DNA of 64,000 nt from Wenzhouxiangella marina (GTDB lineage: Bacteria > Pseudomonadota > Gammaproteobacteria > Xanthomonadales > Wenzhouxiangellaceae), in the NCBI RefSeq assembly GCF_001187785.1, contig NZ_CP012154.1:2164501-2228500 (forward strand). The letters run 5' to 3'. A program made the position numbers and the translations under genes. Positions within the stretch are counted from its first letter, which is position 1; every line of letters begins with the position of its first letter. The notes beneath the pieces were generated by a model. It was given only the letters and a program-made list of their open reading frames with translations, made no database searches and was not told the DNA's origin. Positions 44,682 to 53,790 of this stretch are shown here, piece by piece.

Positions 44682-45401
44682 ATGAAGATCCTGCGCCTGC
44701 TGCCCCTGATCGCCCTGCTGGCCCTGTCCCTGCTGTTGATCGCCGGTCCCGGGACGCGGCTGGAACTCTGGGACTTCCGCTTCGGCTTCAGCCTGATCCG
44801 ATGGGCGGTCTATCTGGGCCTCGGCAGCGGCGCGCTGGCCCTGATCGCCCTGCTCGTCAAGCGGGCACGGAAAGGCCAGCTGGCCACCCTCGCCCTGGCG
44901 CTGGTCGTCGGCCTGGGCACCGCAGCCCTTCCCCTGTCCCTGGTGCAGAAGGTCCGGTCTCTGCCCTACATCCATGACATCAGCACGGACCTGGTCGACC
45001 CGCCCGCCTTCGTGGCCGTGGCGCCGCTTCGGGCCGACGCGCCCAACCCGATCGAGTATGCCGGCGAGGAGGTGGCCGCTCAGCAGCGCGAGGCCTATCC
45101 GCAGATCCAGCCCCTGAGGATCGACGTCTACCCCAGCCTGGTCTTCGACCACGCCCTGGACACGGCACGAGCGATGGGCTGGGAGATCGTGGCCAGTGAG
45201 CCCGAGGAAGGCCGCATCGAAGCGACGGACACGACCTTCTGGTTCGGTTTCAAGGACGATGTGGTGATCCGGATCCGGCCGGACGGCACAGGCAGCGTGG
45301 TCGACGTCCGCTCCAAGTCCCGCGTCGGCCTGAGCGATGTCGGGGCCAATGCCGCACGGATCCAGCGCTACCTGGATGCGCTCAGCGAGCGGATGCAATA
45401 G
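44682..45401 (+). CDS. DUF1499 membrane protein
   Basis: 239 aa. Three hydrophobic segments (about 5-21, 39-58, 66-86) are followed by a soluble DUF1499 domain with DISTDLVDPPAF, YPQIQPL and VDVRSKSRVGLSDVGANAARIQ. The function is unknown; DUF1499 proteins are common near envelope genes. TAGAAT at 44621-44626 may be its -10. It converges with tsaE across 6 bp. Confidence 0.85.
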   Translation: MKILRLLPLIALLALSLLLIAGPGTRLELWDFRFGFSLIRWAVYLGLGSGALALIALLVKRARKGQLATLALALVVGLGTAALPLSLVQKVRSLPYIHDISTDLVDPPAFVAVAPLRADAPNPIEYAGEEVAAQQREAYPQIQPLRIDVYPSLVFDHALDTARAMGWEIVASEPEEGRIEATDTTFWFGFKDDVVIRIRPDGTGSVVDVRSKSRVGLSDVGANAARIQRYLDALSERMQ

Positions 45402-45407
45402 CGGCGA

Positions 45408-45839
45408 TCAGGCGCCCGCTTCGATCCTCAGATCCCGACCACCACCGGCGGGGGCCTCGATCGTCACCCGCCAGTCGGGGGGCGGCAGGTAGCCCCTGCC
45501 CTTCTCGGGCCATTCGACCAGCACCAGCGAGGTCTTTTCGAACAGATCCTCCAGGCCGAGGTAGGCCAGCTCCTCGCCGTGCCCGAGCCGATAGAGATCG
45601 AGATGGTGGACCGTGAGCGAATCCAGCGGATAGCTCTCCACCAGCCCGTAGCTCGGGCTCTTGACGCGGCCGGTAAAGCCCAGGGCGCGCAGCAGGCCGC
45701 GCACCAGGGTGGTCTTGCCCATGCCCAGATCGCCGGACAGGTAGACCAGGCCACCGCCGGACCAGCGCTCGGCGAGTTTCGCGCCGAGCGCCAGCATCGC
45801 CGCTTCGTCAGCGGCGTGAAAACCTTCGACACGACTCAC
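45408..45839 (-). CDS. tsaE: tRNA t6A37 threonylcarbamoyltransferase component TsaE
   Basis: 143-aa ATPase of the TsaBDE complex that makes t6A at position 37 of ANN-decoding tRNAs. Walker A is SGDLGMGKTTLVRGLL, followed by VKSPSYGLVESY, the HLDLYRL Walker B-like motif and VEWPEKG. It overlaps the nnr stop by 4 bp. Confidence 0.95.
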   Translation of the reverse strand: MSRVEGFHAADEAAMLALGAKLAERWSGGGLVYLSGDLGMGKTTLVRGLLRALGFTGRVKSPSYGLVESYPLDSLTVHHLDLYRLGHGEELAYLGLEDLFEKTSLVLVEWPEKGRGYLPPPDWRVTIEAPAGGGRDLRIEAGA

Positions 45840-47302
45840 GCGGGCAGCACCTCGGCCAGGGCGGTGATCAGATCACTGGCCAGGATCTGGCGGCGGCCGC
45901 GCGCCGCCCGGTCACCCGCCAGGGCATGCGCCAGCACCCCGACCCGTGCCGCATCGAAGGCCGCGAGACCCTGCCCCAGCAAGCTGGCGATGATGCCGGT
46001 CAAGGCGTCTCCCATGCCGGCGCTGGCCATGGCCGGATTGCCGAAAGGGCAGACCTCGACCTGACCGTCCGGCGTGGCGACCAGACTGCCCCAACCCTTC
46101 AGCACGGCCACGGCGGAATACCGATCTGCCAGCGAACGGACCGCCTGGAAGCGATCCGCCTGGATTGCCTGGCTCGTGGTGCCCAGCAGCATGGCGGCCT
46201 CACCGGGGTGCGGCGTGATGATCAGCTGCTGGCGCTCCCGCGGGCGCTGGGCCAGCCAGTAGAGGCCATCGGCATCGAGCACCATCGGTCGGGCGGATTT
46301 CATGGCCTCGGACCACATCGCCTGCGACCAGTCCGAGCGCCCGAGGCCGGGGCCGAGCGCGAGCACGTCGGCCGCGCCGATTCTCGCTTTCAGGGCGTCC
46401 GGGTTGTCGACGGAATGGACCATGAGCTCGGGCTGGACCGCCAGGGCAGCGGCCGCCGTGGCTCCTCGCGTGGCCAGGCTGACCAGACCACTGCCGGTGC
46501 GCAAGGCAGCCTGCCCGCTCAAGACCGGCGCCCCGGACATGCCGAGATCACCGCCGATCACCAGCACGTGTCCGGTCTCGCCCTTGTGCGTATGGCAGGG
46601 TCGGGACGGCAGACAGCGCGCCAGCTCGGCCGCCTCGAGCAGGCGGGCGTCGGCAGGCAGATCCTCGGCGAGCGTTTCCGGCACGTCGAGCGCATCGAGC
46701 AGCAGCTGGCCGGTGAACGCGCCGGCGCCCCCCGTGAACAGGCCCCGCTTGAGGGCAATGAAGGTCACCGTCAGCTCGGCGCGTACGCAGGCTCCCGGTG
46801 CCTGGCCGGTGTCCGCATTCAGTCCCGAGGGCAGATCCAGGGACAGCACCGGGGCAGGATGCGCATTGATGCGATCGATCAGCTCGGCATAGGGTCCCGA
46901 GGGCGCGCGATCGAGGCCGGTGCCCAGCAGCGCATCGACCAGCAGTGCACCATGGATGCTTGCCTCCGCCTCATCCACGGTACCGCCGGCCTGCAGCCAG
47001 TCCTGGGCGGCCCGCAAGGCATCTCCGGACAGGTCCGCCGGGGCCTTGAGCGCGATCAGCTGGACGTCGAATCCGGCCTCGAGCGCCAGGCGGGCGAGCA
47101 CATAACCGTCGCCGCCGTTGTTGCCGGCGCCGCAGAACACCGAAATCGTCCGGACTTCCGGCCAGCGCGCTCGCAGGCGATCGAAGGCCGCCGACGCGGC
47201 CCGGCACATCAGTTCGTAGCCTGGGATGCCGTGACCCTCGATCGCCCGTCGATCGAGTTCGCGGACCTGCTCGGCCCGATATAATTCCAGCGGATGTCTC
47301 AT
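45836..47302 (-). CDS. nnr: Bifunctional NAD(P)H-hydrate epimerase/dehydratase
   Basis: 488-aa repair enzyme. The N-terminal YjeF epimerase domain (about 1-210) has CGAGNNGGDGYVLARL and LSLDLPSGLNADTG. The C-terminal ADP/ATP-dependent dehydratase domain has HKGETGHVLVIGGDLGMSGAPVLSGQAALRTGSG, ITPHPGEAAMLL and the NPAMASAGMGDALTGIIASLL nucleotide site. The start MRHPLELYRAEQVRELD overlaps the queG start head-to-head by 9 bp. A perfect TATAAT lies 7 nt before the ATG. Confidence 0.94.
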   Translation of the reverse strand: MRHPLELYRAEQVRELDRRAIEGHGIPGYELMCRAASAAFDRLRARWPEVRTISVFCGAGNNGGDGYVLARLALEAGFDVQLIALKAPADLSGDALRAAQDWLQAGGTVDEAEASIHGALLVDALLGTGLDRAPSGPYAELIDRINAHPAPVLSLDLPSGLNADTGQAPGACVRAELTVTFIALKRGLFTGGAGAFTGQLLLDALDVPETLAEDLPADARLLEAAELARCLPSRPCHTHKGETGHVLVIGGDLGMSGAPVLSGQAALRTGSGLVSLATRGATAAAALAVQPELMVHSVDNPDALKARIGAADVLALGPGLGRSDWSQAMWSEAMKSARPMVLDADGLYWLAQRPRERQQLIITPHPGEAAMLLGTTSQAIQADRFQAVRSLADRYSAVAVLKGWGSLVATPDGQVEVCPFGNPAMASAGMGDALTGIIASLLGQGLAAFDAARVGVLAHALAGDRAARGRRQILASDLITALAEVLPA

Positions 47303-47315
47303 GAGACCGATTATA
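47279..47315. promoter_or_regulatory. Face-to-face TATAAT boxes for nnr and queG
   Basis: Plus strand TATAAT at 47280-47285 ends 8 nt before the queG ATG (47294). Minus strand TATAAT at 47310-47315 ends 7 nt before the nnr ATG (47302). Neither ATG has a Shine-Dalgarno sequence and the -35 regions are poor. Each promoter lies within or against the other coding region. Confidence 0.6.
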
Positions 47316-48382
47316 GGCAAGCGCCGGACGATCCCGAGGCCCTGGTGGAACGGATTCGTGCATGGGGCGCTGAACTCGGCTTCGACCAGGTCGGCATCAG
47401 CGACCTTGATCTGGCCGCCTACGAGGCCCGCCTCGATGCCTGGCTGGCCGAGGGCCTGCACGGCGAGATGGACTGGATGGCCGCACATGGGCGCAAGCGC
47501 AGTCGCCCGGAACTCCTGCAGCCGGGCACGCGCTCCGTGATCACGGTTCGCATGGACTACCTGCCCGCCGACGCCACCCCGGTCGAGGAGCTCCTCGAAA
47601 GCCCCGAGCGCGCCTGCATCTCGCGCTACGCGCTGGGCCGGGACTACCACAAGGTCATGCGCCAGCGACTGAAGCGGCTGGCACAGCGCATCGAGCAGGC
47701 GATCGGCCCCTTCGGTCACCGGGTATTCACCGACTCCGCGCCCGTGCTGGAGAAGCCGCTGGCCGAGAAGTCCGGCCTCGGCTGGATCGGCAAGCACACG
47801 AACCTGCTCAATCGACACGCCGGCTCCTGGTTTTTTCTCGGCGAGATCTACACGGACCTGGCCCTGCCTCCGGACCGCCCGGTCCGGAACCACTGCGGCA
47901 GCTGCCGACGCTGCATCGACGTCTGCCCGACCCAGGCCATCGTCGCACCCTACCGGGTCGACGCCCGGCGCTGCATTTCCTACCTGACCATCGAGCTCAA
48001 GGGTTCGATCCCGGAGGAGTTCCGCAAGCCCATGGGCAATCGGATCTACGGCTGCGACGACTGCCAGATGGTCTGCCCCTGGAACCGTTATGCACAGCAC
48101 TCGAGGGTCGACGACTTCAGCCCCCGGGCGGATCTGGATGCGGGCGACCTGGTCACGCTGTTCGCCTGGGACGAGGCGAGCTTCCTGCAGCGCACGGAGG
48201 GCACGGCGATCCGCCGCATCGGGCATGAGCGATGGTTGCGCAACCTGGCCGTGGCGCTGGGCAATGCGCCGACCAGCGCCGTCGTCCTGAATGCTCTGGA
48301 AGCTCGCCGGGATCATCCGTCGCCGCTCGTGCGCGAGCACGTCCAGTGGGCCCTCGAGCAGCATGGCAAGGCGGCCGGCTAG
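47294..48382 (+). CDS. queG: Epoxyqueuosine reductase QueG
   Basis: 362-aa cobalamin-dependent enzyme for the last step of queuosine synthesis in tRNA. The N-terminal DUF1730 domain (LGFDQVGISDLDL...YHKVMRQRLKRLA) is followed by two [4Fe-4S] motifs, CGSCRRCIDVCPTQAI and YGCDDCQMVCPWN, and a C-terminal HEAT-like region. The nnr-queG-tsaE neighbourhood, as in E. coli yjeF-queG-tsaE, mixes tRNA modification and metabolite repair. Confidence 0.95.
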   Translation: MSHETDYRQAPDDPEALVERIRAWGAELGFDQVGISDLDLAAYEARLDAWLAEGLHGEMDWMAAHGRKRSRPELLQPGTRSVITVRMDYLPADATPVEELLESPERACISRYALGRDYHKVMRQRLKRLAQRIEQAIGPFGHRVFTDSAPVLEKPLAEKSGLGWIGKHTNLLNRHAGSWFFLGEIYTDLALPPDRPVRNHCGSCRRCIDVCPTQAIVAPYRVDARRCISYLTIELKGSIPEEFRKPMGNRIYGCDDCQMVCPWNRYAQHSRVDDFSPRADLDAGDLVTLFAWDEASFLQRTEGTAIRRIGHERWLRNLAVALGNAPTSAVVLNALEARRDHPSPLVREHVQWALEQHGKAAG

Positions 48383-48454
48383 GCACCGACAGGGGCAGCG
48401 GAATGCGGCTCCCGGTGAGCCTCTCAGGCCTTTGGCGGCGGGCCCCGGGCGAGA

Positions 48455-48483
48455 TTCCAAGTGCAGCGGACGGCTGGTACAAT
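48455..48483 (+). promoter_or_regulatory. Promoter of the class III aminotransferase gene
   Basis: TTCCAA (48455-48460), 17 bp, TACAAT (48478-48483), giving a leader of about 35 nt with GGGAGA as ribosome-binding site. Confidence 0.6.
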
Positions 48484-48524
48484 GGGCGGCTAATCATTCA
48501 AGAACATGTCGGGAGAACGTCTGC

Positions 48525-50027
48525 ATGGCCATCCTCAGCAAACTCGAAAAACTGCGCTCGATCGGCGGCAAACCCATGACCCGGGGCCTGTCCGACGAGC
48601 TGATCAGCCGCTTCGCCGAGCGCGACCCGCGCCTGGAGCAGGCCGTGGACGACGCCCTGGGCGTGATCGAGTGCTGGCAGTCGGCCTACCCCGACCTGAT
48701 CAAGGCCGACGAAGCCGAGCAGAAGGACGCCCTGCAGGCCGCCTACGTCAACTTCTACGCCGATGACGCGGTCAACCCCTACGTGGCGCTGGCCGGTCGC
48801 GGCCCCTGGATCATCACCGCCAAGGGTGCGGTGCTGCACGATTCGGGCGGCTACGGCATGCTCGGCTTCGGTCACGCGCCGGAGAAGATTCTGCAGACCA
48901 TGGCCCAGCCGCACGTCATGGCCAACGTGATGACGCCCTGCTTCTCGCACCTGCGCTTTGCCGAAGTGCTGCGCGCCGAAATCGGCCAGCGTCGCGCCGA
49001 CGGCTGCCCGTATCACCGCTTCCTGTGCATGAACTCGGGTTCCGAGTCGGTCACCGTGGCCGGCCGCATCGCCGACATCAACGCCAAGACCATGACCGAT
49101 CCGGGTGCGGCCAAGGCGGGTTACAAGATCAAGCGCCTGTCCCTGAGCGGCGGCTTCCACGGCCGCACCGACCGGCCGGCGCGCTTCTCCGACTCGACCC
49201 GCAAGACCTATGTCGCTCACCTGGCCTCGTTCCGCGACGACGACAGTCTGATGACCGTCGAACCGAACAACTGCGAGCAGCTGCGCGCCCTGTTCCAGCA
49301 CGCCGACGAGCAGAAGATCTTCATCGAGGCGATGTTCATGGAACCGGTCATGGGCGAAGGCAACCCGGGCGCGGCGATCACGCCGGAGTTCTACGCCCTG
49401 GCGCGTGAACTGACCCGCGCCCACGGCAGCCTGCTGCTGGTCGACTCGATCCAGGCGGGCTTGCGCACGCAGGGCGTGCTGTCGATCGTCGACTACCCGG
49501 GCTTCGAAGGCCTGGAGGCGCCGGACATGGAAACCTACTCCAAGGCCCTCAACGCCGGTCAGTACCCGCTGTCCGTGCTGGCCATGAACGAACGGGCCGC
49601 CGGCATCTACCGGAAAGGCGTCTACGGCAACACCATGACGACCAACCCGCGCGCCCTGGACGTCGGCACGGCCGTGCTCCAGTCGATCACTCCCGAGCTG
49701 CGTCGGAACATCGTCGAGCGCGGTGAGGAGTTCGTTCGTAAATTCAAGGCCCTGCAGGACGAACTCGACGGCCGGATCACCCAGGTTCAGGGCACCGGCC
49801 TGCTGTTCTCGGTCGAACTGGACAACCGCCGCTACAAGGCCTACGGCAGCAACTCCACCGAGGAGTACCTGCGCATGCACGGCATCAACGTGATCCACGG
49901 CGGCGAGAATTCGCTTCGCTACACTCCGACCTTCGGCACCACCTCCGAAGAAGTGGACATGATCGTCGAGGCGACTCGCGATGCCCTGCTGAACGGCCCG
50001 GTGAAGGCCATCGAAGAAGCCGCCTGA
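48525..50027 (+). CDS. Class III-fold PLP-dependent aminotransferase
   Basis: 500 aa. The cofactor phosphate loop is NSGSESVTVAGRIADINA, followed by LSGGFHGRTDRPA, EPVMGEGNPGAAITPEFY, LLLVDSIQAGLR (Asp contacts the pyridine nitrogen) and the Schiff-base Lys340 in TYSKALNAGQYPLSVLAM. The usual DExxTGxGR reads DSIQAGLRTQG and SKGLGGGxPIG reads SKALNAGQYPL, so it is a divergent subgroup; ornithine or lysine-type amino donors are guesses. It is monocistronic, and a GC hairpin follows without a clear T tract. Confidence 0.82.
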   Translation: MAILSKLEKLRSIGGKPMTRGLSDELISRFAERDPRLEQAVDDALGVIECWQSAYPDLIKADEAEQKDALQAAYVNFYADDAVNPYVALAGRGPWIITAKGAVLHDSGGYGMLGFGHAPEKILQTMAQPHVMANVMTPCFSHLRFAEVLRAEIGQRRADGCPYHRFLCMNSGSESVTVAGRIADINAKTMTDPGAAKAGYKIKRLSLSGGFHGRTDRPARFSDSTRKTYVAHLASFRDDDSLMTVEPNNCEQLRALFQHADEQKIFIEAMFMEPVMGEGNPGAAITPEFYALARELTRAHGSLLLVDSIQAGLRTQGVLSIVDYPGFEGLEAPDMETYSKALNAGQYPLSVLAMNERAAGIYRKGVYGNTMTTNPRALDVGTAVLQSITPELRRNIVERGEEFVRKFKALQDELDGRITQVQGTGLLFSVELDNRRYKAYGSNSTEEYLRMHGINVIHGGENSLRYTPTFGTTSEEVDMIVEATRDALLNGPVKAIEEAA

Positions 50028-50115
50028 GGCCGACTTCGCGTTCCTCCGTCGGACCGGGGCCCTCCCGGTCCGGCCCTCCCCTCGCAGGATTCTCAGTTTT
50101 TGATAAGGGCGCGTG

Positions 50116-50150
50116 ATCTCCTGTCGGCATGGACCGACACCCGAGGAGAT
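50116..50150 (+). promoter_or_regulatory. Hairpin sequestering a Shine-Dalgarno sequence
   Basis: TGTCGG/CCGACA form an inner 6-bp stem with a 6-nt loop. ATCTCC/GGAGAT form an outer 6-bp stem with a 5-nt bulge. GGAG of the outer stem is the ribosome-binding site 7 nt before the ATG at 50156. Confidence 0.45.
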
Positions 50151-50155
50151 TCACC

Positions 50156-50329
50156 ATGCAGCAAGCGACCCCCCGCTCCCGACGCGCCCCCGCCAAGGCG
50201 GCGGCCAGACGATTCTCTCGCCTCACCCTGGTCGGCATCGCCATCCGCGACCTGATGGCCCTGACGGCCATGAGTGCCGGCCTGGCGACCGGGCTCAGCC
50301 TGCTGGCTCAGACCCTGCCACCGCTCTGA
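50156..50329 (+). CDS. Small hydrophobic protein, unknown
   Basis: 57 aa. A strongly basic N-terminus (RSRRAPAKAAARRFSR) is followed by one hydrophobic helix (about residues 28-55, ending LSLLAQTLPPL). It is supported by an excellent Shine-Dalgarno GAGGAG at 7-8 nt spacing, so I prefer this ATG over one 27 bp upstream. No homologue is recognised. It could be a small membrane regulator or a spurious frame. It converges with phoU. Confidence 0.4.
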   Translation: MQQATPRSRRAPAKAAARRFSRLTLVGIAIRDLMALTAMSAGLATGLSLLAQTLPPL

Positions 50330-50470
50330 GCCCGGGCCGAGCACCGTCGTCATTGGAGTCCATGCGCCGGACCGGCACTGGACGGGAGGGCCCTCGGAAG
50401 GCCCCGATTTCGGAGTGATTGACCGGTGGCGATGCGCGCCACCGGCTCCCAGTCAAACGCGGGGTCCGGA

Positions 50471-51190
50471 TCAGCTCCGGCTGTCGGAGATGGTCTTTTC
50501 CATCTCTTCCATGGTCGCGTGGCGCATGTCCTTGCCCTCGACCAGGTAGATGATGTATTCGCCGATGTTCTTGGCGTGGTCGCCGATGCGCTCGATCGAA
50601 CGGGCGATCCAGATGCAGTCGAGCACCCGGCTGGTGTTGCGCGGCTCTTCGACCAGGTAGGTGTAGTACTGGCGGAGCAGGCCCTCGTACTCGACGTCGA
50701 CCTTCTCGTCCTCGCGGACCAGCTTGACCGCCGTCTCCGGCACCAGGCGGGCGAAGCCGTCGAGGGCATCGTGCAGCATGCCGCGCACGGTGTTGCCCAT
50801 GTTCTCCAGCTCCTGGTAGTTGCCACGGGGACGATCGACGTCGGCCAGGCGGACGGCGAGGCGGGCGATCTTCTCGGCCTCGTCGCCGATGCGCTCGAGG
50901 TCGTTGACGGTTCGGATGATGGCCAGGACCAGGCGCAGATCGCTGGCCGTGGGCTGGCGACGAGCAAGGATCATCGTGCTCTGCTCGTCGATCTCCTTCT
51001 CCATCTCGTTGACCTGGTCATCCATGTCGATGACCCGCTGCGCCTTGGCCGTGTCCCCTTCCATGACGGCGGCGACGGCGTCACGCACCATCTCCTCGGC
51101 CACGCCCCCCATGGCCATGACGTCCTGACGCAGCATTTCCAGTTCCTGGTTGAACTGGCGCGAAATGTGTTGATCGAACTGCTTTTCCAT
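50471..51190 (-). CDS. phoU: Phosphate signalling regulator PhoU
   Basis: 239-aa all-helical protein, two repeats of the PhoU three-helix bundle. The metal-binding motifs are RTVNDLERIGDEAEKIA (about 92-108) and ARSIERIGDHAKNIGEYIIYLVEGKD (about 196-221). It damps PhoR signalling and Pst transport when phosphate is adequate. It is the last gene of the pst operon, 65 bp after pstB. Confidence 0.96.
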   Translation of the reverse strand: MEKQFDQHISRQFNQELEMLRQDVMAMGGVAEEMVRDAVAAVMEGDTAKAQRVIDMDDQVNEMEKEIDEQSTMILARRQPTASDLRLVLAIIRTVNDLERIGDEAEKIARLAVRLADVDRPRGNYQELENMGNTVRGMLHDALDGFARLVPETAVKLVREDEKVDVEYEGLLRQYYTYLVEEPRNTSRVLDCIWIARSIERIGDHAKNIGEYIIYLVEGKDMRHATMEEMEKTISDSRS

Positions 51191-51255
51191 GGTTGCAGGA
51201 TACTCCCGATGCGCTTTCCTGTGTTCGAGGATGGCTGGAGGTTGGGGGTCGGGGC

Positions 51256-52098
51256 TCAGCCGTAGCGGCCCGTGATGTAGTCTTCCGTCGCCTTCTTGCG
51301 CGGATTCGTGAACAGGTGCGCCGTGTCATCGAACTCGATCAGTTCGCCCATGTACATGTAGGCGGTGAAGTCCGACACGCGGGCGGCCTGCTGCATGTTA
51401 TGGGTCACGATGACGATCGTGTACTGCTCCTTGAGCTCGATGATCAGCTCTTCGACCTTGGCGGTCGAAATCGGATCCAGGGCCGAACAGGGCTCGTCGA
51501 GGAGCACCACTTCCGGCTCGATGGCGATGGCGCGCGCTATCACCAGACGCTGCTGCTGACCACCCGAGAGGCCGAAGGCATTGTCGTCGAGACGATCCTT
51601 GACCTCGTCCCAGAGGGCTGCGGCGCGCAGGGAGTTCTCGACCACCTCGGCCAGGCGACGCTTGTCGTTGACGCCCTGCAGGCGAAGCCCGTAGGCCACG
51701 TTCTCGAAGATCGACTTCGGAAAGGGATTGGGCTTCTGGAACACCATTCCCACGCGGCGACGGTGTTCGGCCACGTCCACTTCGCGGCTGTTGATGTCCT
51801 GACCGTCGATCAGGATCTCGCCCTCGATCCGGCAGGTATCGATCAGATCGTTCATGCGGTTGAAGCAGCGCAGCAGGGTCGACTTGCCGCAGCCGCTGGG
51901 ACCGATGAAGGCGGTAACCCGATTGTGCGGAATGCGCAGATTGACGTTCTTAAGCGCCTGATCCTGACCGTAGTAGAGGTCGAGGTTGCGGGCTTCGATG
52001 CAGATCTTTTCCTTCTCGATGTCCAGGCGGCGACGGCCCTGGCCGAAGGACCCGGCGCTGACCTTGATCGGCTCGGAAGTCTGTGTCGTGGAATTCAT
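51256..52098 (-). CDS. pstB: Phosphate ABC transporter ATPase PstB
   Basis: 280 aa. Walker A is [19 protein letters not shown], the signature is [15 protein letters not shown] and Walker B is [34 protein letters not shown] is the PstB-specific Q-loop. The N-terminus carries about 30 extra residues before the ABC core. 12 bp after pstA. Confidence 0.96.
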   Translation of the reverse strand: MNSTTQTSEPIKVSAGSFGQGRRRLDIEKEKICIEARNLDLYYGQDQALKNVNLRIPHNRVTAFIGPSGCGKSTLLRCFNRMNDLIDTCRIEGEILIDGQDINSREVDVAEHRRRVGMVFQKPNPFPKSIFENVAYGLRLQGVNDKRRLAEVVENSLRAAALWDEVKDRLDDNAFGLSGGQQQRLVIARAIAIEPEVVLLDEPCSALDPISTAKVEELIIELKEQYTIVIVTHNMQQAARVSDFTAYMYMGELIEFDDTAHLFTNPRKKATEDYITGRYG

Positions 52099-52110
52099 GT
52101 CGTCTAACCT

Positions 52111-53778
52111 CTAGTCGCTTTCGGAACGGTACTTCTCGCGCAGTCGATTTCGAATCGCGATGGCCGTCAGGTTCAGGATCAGGATCAGCAGCACCAGGGT
52201 CAGGGCCGTGGCGTAGACCAGCGGTCGCGCCGCCTCGACGTTCGGGCTCTGGAAACCGACATCGTAGATGTGGAAGCCCAGGTGCATGATCTTGCGTTCC
52301 AGATGGATGTAGGGGAACTCGCCGTCGATCGGCAGGCTCGGTGCAAGCTTGACCACGCCGACCAGCATCAGCGGTGCCACTTCGCCGGCAGCGCGCGCCA
52401 CCGCCAGGATCAGGCCGGTCATCATGGCCGGTGCCGACAGGGGCACGACCACCTTCCAGAGCGTTTCCCACTTCGTCGCCCCGAGGGCCAGGGAACCCTC
52501 GCGAATCGTGCGCGGAATCCGCGCCAGGCCTTCCTCGGTGGACACGATCACCACCGGCAGGGTCAGCAGGGCCAGAGTCAGGGAGGCCCAGAACAGGCCC
52601 GGCGTGCCATAGGTCGGCGCCGGCAGGCGTTCCGGGAAGAACATGCTGTCGATGCTGCCGCCGAGCAGGTAGACGAAGAAACCCAGACCGAACACCCCGA
52701 ACACGATCGAGGGCACGCCGGCCAGGTTGTAGACCGACACGCGAATGGCCTTCAGCACTGGGCCCTGCCTGGCGTACTCGCGCAGATAGATCGCGGCCAG
52801 GACGCCGAAGGGCGTGACCAGCACGGACATGATCAGCACCATCGTCACGGTGCCGAAGATCGCCGGGAAGATGCCACCTTCGGTGTTTGCCTCACGCGGG
52901 AAGCCGGTCAGGAAGTCCTTGATCCGGTGACCGTAGAAGGCCAGCTTGCCGCCCAGGCCCAGCTGGTTGTTCTGCGAGGCCATCACGATATTGACCACCG
53001 GAATGCTGACGGACTCACCGTTGACGTCGCGAGCGATCAGCACCGTGCGGCGGGACTCGCGCTGCAGTTCGTTGCGTTGCTGGCGGAGCACGTCGTAGTC
53101 CGCGTTCAATTCGGCACGTCGGGCGTTGACCTCGGCCATGGCCGACTCGAGCTCGGCGCCCCTGACCTGGTTGAATTCGAGCCCGCGCTCGATCAGGCGG
53201 AGTTCCTCGAGCTGCTTGTTGATCCGGCCGATGTCGTCGTTCTCGATCCTGCGGATGTCGCCGGCCAGCTCCGTCGTCGTCTCGATCCAGTTCTGCAGCT
53301 CGTCCCACAGGGCTTCGCCCTCGACGAGCAGCTCGCCATCGCGTTCGAGGCGTTCGAGGAAACCGTAGAAGTTCCCCCACTCCCGGCGCTCCAGCATCAC
53401 GGCCCCTTCCGGGTAGCTCCAGTCGCCCAGGCGGGATTCCAGATGCCAGATGAAGTCCCGAGAATTGACCTCGCGGTTACCGATCTTGAACAGGTGGCGC
53501 GTGACCAGGGTGGCATCGGGATCCACGGCCAGGCCGGATTCCCGCACCCGCTCGGCCGGCAGGGTCTCGCTGTCGACCAGCTCGCCGAGCAAACGCACCG
53601 TCTGACCGTCGCTGTCGGTGACGGTCGTCTCGATCAGCGGCGCCGGCCAGAAATGCCCGAAACCGCGCACCGCGATCAGGCTCAGCAGGCCGACCACCAT
53701 GATCAGGGAGATTCCCAGCGCCCCGCCGATCATCCAGATCCACGGATCGCCCGATTTCATCCAGTTCCTGAAATTCAT
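52111..53778 (-). CDS. pstA: Phosphate permease PstA with large periplasmic coiled-coil insert
   Basis: 555 aa, nearly double the usual 280-300. The first helix (about 14-38) is followed by a ~260-residue periplasmic insert whose second half (about 160-245, rich in Glu/Arg/Leu heptads such as INKQLEELRLIERGLEF) predicts a coiled coil. The normal permease domain begins near 300 (FGTVTMVLIMSVLVTPFGVLAAIYL) with the EAA loop EGSLALGATKWETLWKVVVP. The ends match PstA. The insert may contact PstC's own insert or PstS. Confidence 0.9.
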   Translation of the reverse strand: MNFRNWMKSGDPWIWMIGGALGISLIMVVGLLSLIAVRGFGHFWPAPLIETTVTDSDGQTVRLLGELVDSETLPAERVRESGLAVDPDATLVTRHLFKIGNREVNSRDFIWHLESRLGDWSYPEGAVMLERREWGNFYGFLERLERDGELLVEGEALWDELQNWIETTTELAGDIRRIENDDIGRINKQLEELRLIERGLEFNQVRGAELESAMAEVNARRAELNADYDVLRQQRNELQRESRRTVLIARDVNGESVSIPVVNIVMASQNNQLGLGGKLAFYGHRIKDFLTGFPREANTEGGIFPAIFGTVTMVLIMSVLVTPFGVLAAIYLREYARQGPVLKAIRVSVYNLAGVPSIVFGVFGLGFFVYLLGGSIDSMFFPERLPAPTYGTPGLFWASLTLALLTLPVVIVSTEEGLARIPRTIREGSLALGATKWETLWKVVVPLSAPAMMTGLILAVARAAGEVAPLMLVGVVKLAPSLPIDGEFPYIHLERKIMHLGFHIYDVGFQSPNVEAARPLVYATALTLVLLILILNLTAIAIRNRLREKYRSESD

Positions 53779-53790
53779 CGTTCGCTCCGT

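Noticed and set aside
50055-50075. GGACCGGG...CCCGGTCC hairpin after the aminotransferase as a terminator
   Set aside because: A strong stem, but it is followed by GGCCCTCCCC rather than T residues; termination is not supported by sequence alone.
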